Assembly: GCA_011043375.1 (NCBI GenBank)
Contig: DQYP01000168.1
Span: 1 to 7,900, forward strand
Source: Thermotogaceae bacterium
GTDB lineage: Bacteria > Thermotogota > Thermotogae > B21-G9 > HyVt-16
Direction of reading: 5' to 3'
DNA length: 7,900 bases
Made by a program: the position numbers and the translations under genes. The stretch's first letter is position 1. Each line of letters begins with the position of its first letter. The notes under the pieces were generated by a model. It searched no databases. It was not told where the DNA came from and worked only from the letters and a program-made list of their open reading frames with translations. Below are positions 1-5,712 of this stretch, piece by piece.

Positions 1-2
1 AG

Positions 3-197
3 AATCTCATTGGTGGCTTACACCTTCGTGATAAGGGACAAAGCGACATAGAAAAAATTATCGATATATTTAAAGATTTGAAAATAAAAAGACTATTAGT
101 GGGACACTGCACAGGAGATAATGCAATAAAGATATTTATGAAGAATCTAGAAATTGATGTCAAAGAAATAGTTGGTGGCCAAATCTTTGAATTGTAA
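3..197 (+). CDS. Metallo-beta-lactamase-fold protein, C-terminal fragment (5' end outside window)
   Basis: The open frame enters from the left edge and ends at TAA 195-197, giving the last 64 residues of a longer protein. The visible part holds two blocks typical of the C-terminus of the COG1237 branch of the metallo-beta-lactamase superfamily: a GGLHL segment (residues 4-8 of the fragment) and, after a predicted helix and strand, GHCTG followed by D-N-A (residues 34-41). In this fold the histidine of the second block is normally a metal ligand. Members are often annotated as metal-dependent hydrolases or as dihydropterin-ribofuranosylaminobenzene 5'-phosphate synthase-like proteins, but their physiological reaction is mostly unknown. 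The N-terminal HxHxDH metal site lies outside the window, so activity cannot be judged. The next gene starts 79 bases downstream after a possible promoter, so this gene is probably not part of the transporter operon. Family call fairly sure; function unknown. Confidence 0.75.
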   Translation, partial: NLIGGLHLRDKGQSDIEKIIDIFKDLKIKRLLVGHCTGDNAIKIFMKNLEIDVKEIVGGQIFEL

Positions 198-209
198 AAA
201 GTTGTTTAA

Positions 210-239
210 TTGACAATGAAAAACTTTGTATAGTAAACT
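210..239 (+). promoter_or_regulatory. Candidate sigma-70-type promoter for the ABC transporter operon
   Basis: The gap between the hydrolase fragment and the binding-protein gene contains a perfect -35 hexamer TTGACA (210-215). With an 18-base spacer it is followed by TAAACT (234-239), a 4/6 match to the -10 consensus. A better-looking TATAGT (229-234) is only 13 bases from the -35, which is too close. The region is AT-rich, so chance matches are likely. The position, directly upstream of the first gene of a complete operon, is the main support. Confidence 0.35.
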
Positions 240-261
240 CATAATAAGATATATTTAAATA

Positions 262-268
262 GGGGGTG
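262..268 (+). promoter_or_regulatory. Ribosome binding site of the solute-binding protein gene
   Basis: GGGGGTG is a purine-rich Shine-Dalgarno sequence ending 8 bases before the ATG at 277. It stands out in an otherwise very AT-rich leader and supports this ATG as the start. Confidence 0.7.
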
Positions 269-276
269 CTTAGCGT

Positions 277-1785
277 ATGAAAAAAGTTCTTAGTGTTCTT
301 GTAGTTTTTATGCTTCTTGTTTCGGTAACCGCGTTGATGGCTTCCACTGTTAGAGTGTTGATCCCTTCGGATCCGAAAACTCTTTATCCAGCAGATATGA
401 ATGATAACCCATCCGAAGAAATCTGTAGACACATATACGATGGATTAGTGGAGTTTGATGAGAACTCAAACATACATCCGGCTCTTGCCAAAAGTTGGGA
501 ATTATCTGAAGATGGAACAGTATATACGTTCCATCTTGTTAAAGGAGTTAAATTTCACGATGGGACACCATTTAACGCGGAAGCCGTAAAAGTAAATTTT
601 GACAAAATATTAGCCGGTGGACTCAGAAGATCTTCACTTTTCAAGCCCATTGTAAAAGAAGTACGTGTCGTCGATGATTACACCGTTCAATTTGTTCTCT
701 ATGAACCTTTCGGTCCTTTCTTAAACCATCTTGCACATGGTGCTGGATTGATAGTTTCTCCAAAAGTCCTTGAGCAATATCCAAAAGATGAGATATGGAA
801 ACATCCGGTTGGTACGGGACCTTTCAAATTCGTCGAATGGATCAAAGGAGACCATATCAAGTTAGCTGCGAACGAAAATTACTGGAAGGGTAAACCGAAG
901 ATTGATGAGATAGTTTTCAAAATAGTTCCCGAAGATGAAACCCGTGTTCTAATGTTAGAATCCGGCGACGCTGAAGTTATTGAAAGGGTACCACCAATTC
1001 ATGTTCCGAGACTTCAAAAATCGAAGAATATCGACGTGATCATCTGGCCAAGCTTAACAGTTAGATTTGTAGCGATGAATACAACTAAGCCTCCATTCAA
1101 TGACAAAAGAGTAAGACAGGCAGTTGCTTATGCAATAAACAAAGATGCTATCTGTAAGGCTTTATTCAGAGGATACGCAAAACCCGCAGACTCAGTGATC
1201 GCACCTCTCGTCAATGGTTATTACTCAACAGGTTTGTATCCATATGATCCGGAAAAAGCCAAAGAGTTACTCAAGGAAGCTGGATATCCCAATGGCTTTG
1301 AAACAACTCTTTACGTTGCACCAACATACCACGATGTTGGTGTCGCAGTACAGGGCCAACTTGCCACGGTTGGAATAAATGCAAAGGTTGTCACACTCGA
1401 ATGGGGAACATTCTTAGATGAAATATACACGGATCCCAAAGAAGCAAAGTGGGGAATGTTCATAGTTGGTTGGAGTCCGTCAACTGCTGATGCGGATTGG
1501 GTTGTAAGGCCTATATTTTACTCTGAGAATATAGTACCTAATGGTGATAACCATACAGGCTATAATAGTCCAAAAGCAGATGAACTGATAGTCAAACAAA
1601 TGCATGAAACAGATCCTGAAAAACGAAAGGAAATACTGAAAGAACTCCAACAAGTTTTGATGGAAGATGCACCATGGGCACCAATCTACGTTCAAGACCA
1701 GCTGGTTGCAAAAACTTCCAAACTTGAAAACGTTAAGGTACTTCCAATAGGTGTTGTAATAGTCAAATACGCATACTTTAAATAA
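277..1785 (+). CDS. ABC transporter substrate-binding protein, family 5 (peptide/nickel/opine class)
   Basis: This is a 502-residue extracytoplasmic solute-binding protein, the usual length for SBP family 5 (DppA/OppA/GsiB). It begins with a signal peptide: MKK, then a hydrophobic core at about residues 4-17, with plausible signal peptidase I cleavage around residues 19-22 (VTA or LMA). There is no lipobox cysteine, so it should be a soluble rather than lipid-anchored binding protein. Family blocks seen in order are the YDGLVEFD region, LAKSWELSEDGTVYTFHL, the FHDGTPFNAEAVKVNFDKI signature, VGTGPFKF, PPFNDKRVRQAVAYAINK, and a late GWSPSTADADW segment. The last recalls glutathione-type (GsiB) binding proteins. 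The permease and ATPase genes follow directly, so it should feed that importer. Substrate is undetermined: peptide is the default, but Thermotoga relatives of this family often bind oligosaccharides. The start is set by a Shine-Dalgarno 8 bases upstream and by the signal peptide. Confidence 0.93.
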   Translation: MKKVLSVLVVFMLLVSVTALMASTVRVLIPSDPKTLYPADMNDNPSEEICRHIYDGLVEFDENSNIHPALAKSWELSEDGTVYTFHLVKGVKFHDGTPFNAEAVKVNFDKILAGGLRRSSLFKPIVKEVRVVDDYTVQFVLYEPFGPFLNHLAHGAGLIVSPKVLEQYPKDEIWKHPVGTGPFKFVEWIKGDHIKLAANENYWKGKPKIDEIVFKIVPEDETRVLMLESGDAEVIERVPPIHVPRLQKSKNIDVIIWPSLTVRFVAMNTTKPPFNDKRVRQAVAYAINKDAICKALFRGYAKPADSVIAPLVNGYYSTGLYPYDPEKAKELLKEAGYPNGFETTLYVAPTYHDVGVAVQGQLATVGINAKVVTLEWGTFLDEIYTDPKEAKWGMFIVGWSPSTADADWVVRPIFYSENIVPNGDNHTGYNSPKADELIVKQMHETDPEKRKEILKELQQVLMEDAPWAPIYVQDQLVAKTSKLENVKVLPIGVVIVKYAYFK

Positions 1786-1816
1786 GTAAGATTGCAATTA
1801 CTTTATAAAACAGGCC

Positions 1817-1842
1817 AAATGGGGGGACATGTCCCCCCATTT
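1817..1842 (+). terminator. Perfect 26-base palindrome between binding protein and permease genes (attenuator or mRNA-stabilising hairpin)
   Basis: The bases form an uninterrupted inverted repeat with 13-base arms (AAATGGGGGGACA and its exact complement). In RNA this folds to a stem with six consecutive G-C pairs and a tight CAUG loop. It lies 31 bases after the binding-protein stop and ends 16 bases before the next ribosome binding site. The following bases (TTGATAATTTG, with a short T run overlapping the arm) are T-rich but interrupted, so this would be a leaky rather than full intrinsic terminator. The palindrome itself is certain. Its role is inferred from its position, where such hairpins commonly raise the level of binding-protein mRNA relative to the membrane genes. 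Confidence 0.7.
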
Positions 1843-1858
1843 TGATAATTTGAAAGAT

Positions 1859-1864
1859 GGAGGT
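1859..1864 (+). promoter_or_regulatory. Ribosome binding site that fixes the first permease start
   Basis: GGAGGT is a perfect Shine-Dalgarno core 7 bases before ATG 1872. It overlaps the earlier in-frame ATG at 1857, which therefore cannot use it and has no comparable site of its own. This decides the start in favour of 1872. Confidence 0.8.
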
Positions 1865-1871
1865 TAAATGG

Positions 1872-2789
1872 ATGAAAAACCTTTTGATAAGAAGGTTGTT
1901 GTTGGTGATACCAATTCTATTTGGCGTTTCGGTTTTGAGTTTTTTGCTTCTCCATTTGATACCAGGTGATCCCGCAAGGATAATAGCAGGTATAGGAGCG
2001 GCACCAGAAGATGTAGAGGTTATAAGGAAGGAATTCAATCTCGACGCTCCTCTTTATGTTCAGTACATAAGTTTTATTACTGGGTTGTTCAATGGAAACC
2101 TGAAATCGATAAATACCCAAGACGCCGTTATAAAAGAAATAATACCACGATTCGTCAATACCTTCCAGCTTTCACTGTTTAGTATCTTTGTATCTTCAAT
2201 CATCGGTATAACTTTTGGAATAATAGCAGCCGTTAAAAGAAATACTTGGATAGACAATTTGGTTATGGGATTTTCATTGTTTGGAATATCGATGCCTATT
2301 TTCTGGCTTGGTATCCTTCTCATGTTGGTTTTCTCTCTTTACCTGAACATACTCCCACCGGGAGGAAAAGGAGGATTTCAACATATAATTCTACCTGGGA
2401 TTACATTGGGGGTAGCCTCTGCAGCGATAGTTGCACGTATGACACGTGCCAGTATGCTTCAAGTTTTAAATCAGGATTACATACGAACGGCTCTATCAAC
2501 TGGATTACCGAAGGGGAAAGTCATAGTAAAGTATGCTTTGAAAAATGCCTTGATCCCAGTTGTCACAGTGGTAGGACTACAATTTGGCTATATGTTAGGT
2601 GGTGCTGTCCTTACCGAAAGTGTTTTTGGATGGCCTGGGCTCGGTAGGCTCATCGTTGATTCCATATTCAACAGGGATTATCCAGTTGTACAGGCTGGAA
2701 TACTTTTGATAGCAGTGGTCTTTGTCCTTGTGAATCTTGGAGTGGATCTATTGTATGCCGTCTTAGATCCAAGAATAAGAAGAAGATAA
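1872..2789 (+). CDS. dppB: ABC transporter permease, DppB/OppB type
   Basis: This 305-residue inner-membrane protein is one half of the channel of the peptide/nickel-class importer. The N-terminus (RRLLLVIPILFGVSVLSFLLLHLIPGDPAR) is the classic DppB/OppB opening: a first membrane helix at about residues 9-29 followed by the conserved PGDP. A periplasmic segment and five further hydrophobic segments follow. The cytoplasmic EAA loop, which docks on the ATPase, is at about residues 202-222 (DYIRTALSTGLPKGKVIVKYALKNAL). The C-terminus ends in the usual LLYAVLDPRIR. A longer reading from ATG 1857 adds five residues (MEVKW) but would start inside the Shine-Dalgarno, so 1872 is preferred. It lies downstream of the palindrome and 15 bases before the next permease. 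The symbol is positional; the substrate is not known. Confidence 0.93.
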   Translation: MKNLLIRRLLLVIPILFGVSVLSFLLLHLIPGDPARIIAGIGAAPEDVEVIRKEFNLDAPLYVQYISFITGLFNGNLKSINTQDAVIKEIIPRFVNTFQLSLFSIFVSSIIGITFGIIAAVKRNTWIDNLVMGFSLFGISMPIFWLGILLMLVFSLYLNILPPGGKGGFQHIILPGITLGVASAAIVARMTRASMLQVLNQDYIRTALSTGLPKGKVIVKYALKNALIPVVTVVGLQFGYMLGGAVLTESVFGWPGLGRLIVDSIFNRDYPVVQAGILLIAVVFVLVNLGVDLLYAVLDPRIRRR

Positions 2790-2792
2790 GTT

Positions 2793-2800
2793 GGGGTGAT
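2793..2800 (+). promoter_or_regulatory. Ribosome binding site pointing to a TTG start for the second permease
   Basis: GGGGTGAT contains GGTGAT, which matches the 3' part of the anti-Shine-Dalgarno complement (GGAGGTGAT). It ends 4 bases before TTG 2805. The in-frame GTG at 2796 lies within this site and has only a weak purine stretch upstream, so the TTG is the more likely start. Confidence 0.6.
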
Positions 2801-2804
2801 TGAT

Positions 2805-3659
2805 TTGCCTAAGAAACAAGAAAGTTTTTGGGTCGTTTGGAGAAGAATGAGAAAGAACAAAATGGCAACTTTAGGAGCTTTCATAGTTATCGCCATAGTG
2901 ATAATTGGAATATTGGCACCTATTATCTCACCTTACGATCCCAATGCCCAAGATCTTTATAATAGTTTAGAGGGCCCCAGTTTAAAACATCCTTTTGGAG
3001 TGGATCTCTATGGTAGAGATATTCTCAGCCGCGTTATATGGGGTGCAAGGATTTCACTGAGTATATCATTCACTGCGGTATTGCTTTCCGGTATGCTGGG
3101 TATCATGCTTGGCGCAATAGCAGGATATTTTGGAGGAATCATCGATGAGATAATAATGAGAATATTTGATATGTTGCTATCGTTTCCCGACATATTGCTT
3201 GCAATTGCTATAGTTGCAATTCTTGGACCTGGAAAGTTGAACTTGATTCTGGCATTGACTATATACTCATTACCCCAGTTCGCAAGAATAACTCGTGGAA
3301 GTGTGATTTCCGAAAAAAACAATGAATATGTTGATGCAGCAAGATTGATGGGTGAAAATGATATAAGTATATTGTTTAGATACATACTTCCCAATTGTAT
3401 TTCTCCCATAATAGTTCAAGGTACCATGAGAATGGCAACAGCAATACTCGTTATATCAGGTTTGGGATTTTTAGGTCTTGGGATCCAACCACCCACACCC
3501 GAATGGGGTACAGATCTGAGCGTTGCAAGAACATATCTCAGAGTTGCACCTCATATGGGGATTTTCCCGGGATTAGCGATATTCATAACTGTGATGGGAT
3601 TCAACTTTTTTGGCGATGGCTTAAATGATGCTCTGAACCCAAGATTAAAGGATAGGTGA
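2805..3659 (+). CDS. dppC: ABC transporter permease, DppC/OppC type
   Basis: This 284-residue inner-membrane protein is the second half of the channel. The cytoplasmic N-terminus (ESFWVVWRRMRKNKMATLGA) is the OppC_N domain that precedes the first membrane helix and the conserved LAPIISPYDPNAQD segment. Next comes the HPFGVDLYGRDILSRVIWGAR block, a hallmark of DppC-type permeases. The EAA loop starts at about residue 174 (EYVDAARLMG) and continues to ILPN. The C-terminal part has GLGFLGLGIQPPTPEWG and ends GDGLNDALNPRLKDR, both standard for the family. Start: TTG 2805 is chosen because of the Shine-Dalgarno just before it; GTG 2796 would add three residues. Its stop codon lies within the ribosome binding site of the next gene, so translation of the two is probably coupled. 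Confidence 0.92.
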   Translation: MPKKQESFWVVWRRMRKNKMATLGAFIVIAIVIIGILAPIISPYDPNAQDLYNSLEGPSLKHPFGVDLYGRDILSRVIWGARISLSISFTAVLLSGMLGIMLGAIAGYFGGIIDEIIMRIFDMLLSFPDILLAIAIVAILGPGKLNLILALTIYSLPQFARITRGSVISEKNNEYVDAARLMGENDISILFRYILPNCISPIIVQGTMRMATAILVISGLGFLGLGIQPPTPEWGTDLSVARTYLRVAPHMGIFPGLAIFITVMGFNFFGDGLNDALNPRLKDR

Positions 3660-3666
3660 TGGTAAC

Positions 3667-4656
3667 ATGAAAAAAAATGGAAAAATTTTGGAAGTTCAAA
3701 ATCTCAAAGTATATTTTGATACAGAAGAAGGAATAGTGAAGGCACTTGAAGATGTTAGTTTTTCTCTAAAGCGCTCTGAAATATTGGGAGTGATTGGTGA
3801 AACCGGATCGGGGAAATCTGTAACTGCTTATACCATAACTCGCCTTTTGCCACAACCACCGGGAATGATTTTGGAGGGAAAAGTGTTGTTTGAAGGGGAA
3901 GACCTGTTAAAAAAAAGTGAGAATGAGATGTTGGATATAAGAGGCGAAAAAATCTCAATGATATTTCAAGAACCAATGACAGCCTTGAATCCTGTCTTTA
4001 CCGTTGAAGAACAAATGACTGATGTAATCTCATATCACGAGAAGATTTCAAAAAAACAAGCTGCAGAAAAAGCCATAAGAGCTCTTGAACTTGTTAAAAT
4101 TCCAGATCCCAGTCTTGTGATGAAAAAATATCCACATGAACTTTCAGGTGGTATGAGACAACGTGTCATGATTGCATTAGCTCTGTCGTGTGAACCAGAG
4201 CTTTTGATAGCGGATGAGCCAACCACGGCATTGGATGTTACAATACAGGCACAGATTCTTGCATTGATACTGGAAATGAGAGAAAAGCTTGGCTTGAGTG
4301 TTATAATGATAACTCACAATTTTGGCATAGTATCTGAAATATGTGATTCAGTAGCAGTCATGTATGCAGGAAACATAGTAGAATTTTCATCAATATACAA
4401 TGTTTTTGAAAATCCGCTTCATCCATATACAGAGGGACTGCTTAAAGCAATACCACCATTAGATAAAGATGTTGAGAGCTTGAATGTGATTCCAGGGGTT
4501 GTTCCAAATTTGATACATCCACCATCTGGATGTAGGTTCCATCCAAGATGTTCAAGAAAGCTTGATATATGCGAAAAAAAGCCGCCAAAGTTGGTAGAAT
4601 TAACTGATGGACACTTTGTTGCATGTCACAATCCATTGGGAGGTGGCAAGAGATGA
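3667..4656 (+). CDS. dppD: ABC transporter ATP-binding protein, DppD/OppD type
   Basis: This 329-residue cytoplasmic ATPase is one of two different subunits powering the importer. Visible elements are Walker A GETGSGKS (44-51), Q-loop glutamine Q101 in IFQEP, signature LSGGMRQR (159-166), Walker B LLIADE (179-184) with catalytic E184, D-loop ALD, and switch histidine H217. The histidine is followed by Asn (THNFG) where Asp is usual. The C-terminal oligopeptide-transporter extension follows (NPLHPYTEGLLKAIP). It carries four cysteines, C289, C295, C302 and C320, spaced C-x5-C-x6-C-x17-C. In related importers this cluster has been seen to bind an iron-sulfur centre. The start ATG follows AGGTGAT (3654-3660), which overlaps the preceding stop codon. 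The gene ends in a 4-base overlap with the next ATPase. Function class is secure; substrate is unknown. Confidence 0.94.
   Translation: MKKNGKILEVQNLKVYFDTEEGIVKALEDVSFSLKRSEILGVIGETGSGKSVTAYTITRLLPQPPGMILEGKVLFEGEDLLKKSENEMLDIRGEKISMIFQEPMTALNPVFTVEEQMTDVISYHEKISKKQAAEKAIRALELVKIPDPSLVMKKYPHELSGGMRQRVMIALALSCEPELLIADEPTTALDVTIQAQILALILEMREKLGLSVIMITHNFGIVSEICDSVAVMYAGNIVEFSSIYNVFENPLHPYTEGLLKAIPPLDKDVESLNVIPGVVPNLIHPPSGCRFHPRCSRKLDICEKKPPKLVELTDGHFVACHNPLGGGKR
4638..4646 (+). promoter_or_regulatory. Ribosome binding site inside dppD that fixes the dppF start
   Basis: GGGAGGTGG is a near-perfect Shine-Dalgarno ending 6 bases before ATG 4653. It lies within the last codons of the upstream ATPase gene. 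It rules out the earlier in-frame ATG 4623, which would place ten extra residues (MSQSIGRWQE) encoded across the site itself. Confidence 0.8.
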
Positions 4657-5627
4657 ACCAGTATAATAATCCTATAATCGAGGTAAAGAATTTACTAAAG
4701 GAATTCGATGTGATAAAAGGATTTTGGGCGAAAAAGGCAAAGATAAAAGCGGTGAATGATGTTTCGTTCACGATAAATGAAGGCGAAGCGGTTGGTTTAG
4801 TTGGCGAATCAGGGTGTGGGAAGACTACTACCGGTAGAATACTTGTCAGATTGATGGAACCAACCGCAGGAAAAATTATATTCGCGGGTAAGGATATTTC
4901 TATCCTAAAAGGCAATAAACTAAAACAGTTGAGAAGAGAATTACAAATGGTTTTTCAAGATCCTTTTTCTTCCCTGAATCCTAGAATGACGGTTTATGAT
5001 ATCTTGAAGAGACCTTTGGAAATCTTTAAAATAGCGAAAACCTCTGAGGAAAAGAAACAAATAGCATTAAAGGCCCTTCAAGATGTGGGACTGAAATCCG
5101 AACATTTAACAAGATATCCCCACGAGTTTTCAGGAGGCCAACGTCAAAGGATAGCCATAGCCAGAGCTCTGATTTTGAAACCACGATTTGTGGTTCTTGA
5201 TGAACCTACAAGTGCTCTTGATGTATCAGTTCAGGCACAGATACTAAACCTTTTGAGAAATCTTAGAAAAGAATATTCATTCACATACCTTCTAATATCG
5301 CATGATCTAAGTGTTGTAAGGTTTTTGTCTGATAAAATAATGGTCATGTACATGGGAAAATTAGTGGAAGTGGCACCAACCAGTGAATTATTCAAAGAAC
5401 CTCTTCATCCTTACACAAAACTTCTGATGAGTTCCATTCCAAATCCCAATCCAAGAAATAGAAAAAAATTGAAGTTGATAGAGGGTGATATCCCGAGTCT
5501 TTTGAATCCTCCACCAGGTTGTTTTTTCGCACCGCGTTGTCCATTGAGAACGCCGGAATGTGACAAAACTTTTCCAAAATTGAGAGAAGTGAAAAAAGGG
5601 CACTTAGTGGCTTGCTTTAAGGTATAA
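4653..5627 (+). CDS. dppF: ABC transporter ATP-binding protein, DppF/OppF type
   Basis: This 324-residue cytoplasmic ATPase is the partner of the preceding one. Motifs are Walker A GESGCGKT (51-58), Q-loop Q102 in VFQDP followed by FSSLNPRM, signature FSGGQRQR (159-166), Walker B FVVLDE (179-184) with E184, SALD D-loop, and switch histidine H217 in SHDLS. The SSLNPRM block and the longer N-terminal insert (VIKGFWAKKAKIKAV) mark it as the F rather than the D subunit. The C-terminal extension (PLHPYTKLLMSSIPNPNP) contains cysteines C290, C296, C303 and C321, with exactly the spacing of the partner protein. Start: ATG 4653 overlaps the upstream TGA as ATGA and has an excellent Shine-Dalgarno, implying translational coupling and equal amounts of the two ATPases. 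A reading from ATG 4623 is ten residues longer and is rejected. Confidence 0.94.
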   Translation: MNQYNNPIIEVKNLLKEFDVIKGFWAKKAKIKAVNDVSFTINEGEAVGLVGESGCGKTTTGRILVRLMEPTAGKIIFAGKDISILKGNKLKQLRRELQMVFQDPFSSLNPRMTVYDILKRPLEIFKIAKTSEEKKQIALKALQDVGLKSEHLTRYPHEFSGGQRQRIAIARALILKPRFVVLDEPTSALDVSVQAQILNLLRNLRKEYSFTYLLISHDLSVVRFLSDKIMVMYMGKLVEVAPTSELFKEPLHPYTKLLMSSIPNPNPRNRKKLKLIEGDIPSLLNPPPGCFFAPRCPLRTPECDKTFPKLREVKKGHLVACFKV

Positions 5628-5670
5628 ATGGCAGATGAATTTTGAGTATTCCAGGCAAATAAAAGTTTTA

Positions 5671-5679
5671 TGTTAAAAT
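5671..5679 (+). promoter_or_regulatory. Candidate extended -10 promoter for argS-valS
   Basis: In the 85-base gap after the transporter operon, TGTTAAAAT matches an extended -10 element (TGnTATAAT) with one mismatch in the hexamer. No good -35 lies at the usual 16-18 bases upstream, which is tolerated by extended -10 promoters. Predicted transcription would start near 5686, about 27 bases before the argS ATG. I see no convincing terminator for the transporter operon in this gap, so read-through is also possible. Confidence 0.4.
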
Positions 5680-5712
5680 CAATCAGGAAAAACAAAAAGG
5701 CGGGGTATATAT

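Noticed and set aside
202..216. Imperfect palindrome TTGT...ACAA over the -35 as a repressor operator
   Set aside because: Only four matching bases per arm and no match to an operator I recognise; too weak to list.
198..227. Inverted repeat AAAGTT...AACTTT after the hydrolase stop as a terminator
   Set aside because: Arms are only six AT-rich pairs with an 18-base loop and no T tract; it overlaps the putative -35 and is expected by chance in this composition.
1480..1797. 105-codon minus-strand open frame opposite the binding-protein gene
   Set aside because: It lies almost wholly antisense to a well-supported gene, has a low-complexity Phe/Tyr/Cys-rich translation, and no recognisable domain.
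1868..1962. Small peptide frame from ATG 1868, one frame off the dppB start
   Set aside because: It runs into the permease gene out of frame for about 30 codons, its ATG is only 3 bases from the GGAGGT site, and it has no independent support.
2246..2647. 133-codon plus-strand frame inside dppB
   Set aside because: It is out of frame with a complete permease that has all family motifs; the translation is rich in Ser, Thr, Cys and Trp, typical of a frame shadow.
4442..4915. 157-codon minus-strand open frame across the dppD/dppF junction
   Set aside because: It is antisense to two clear ATPase genes and has a Ser/Phe/Pro-rich shadow composition with no recognisable family.
5628..5712. Terminator of the transporter operon or a T-box/riboswitch upstream of argS
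   Set aside because: No stable GC-rich stem followed by T residues is visible, and 85 bases is too short for a T-box leader.
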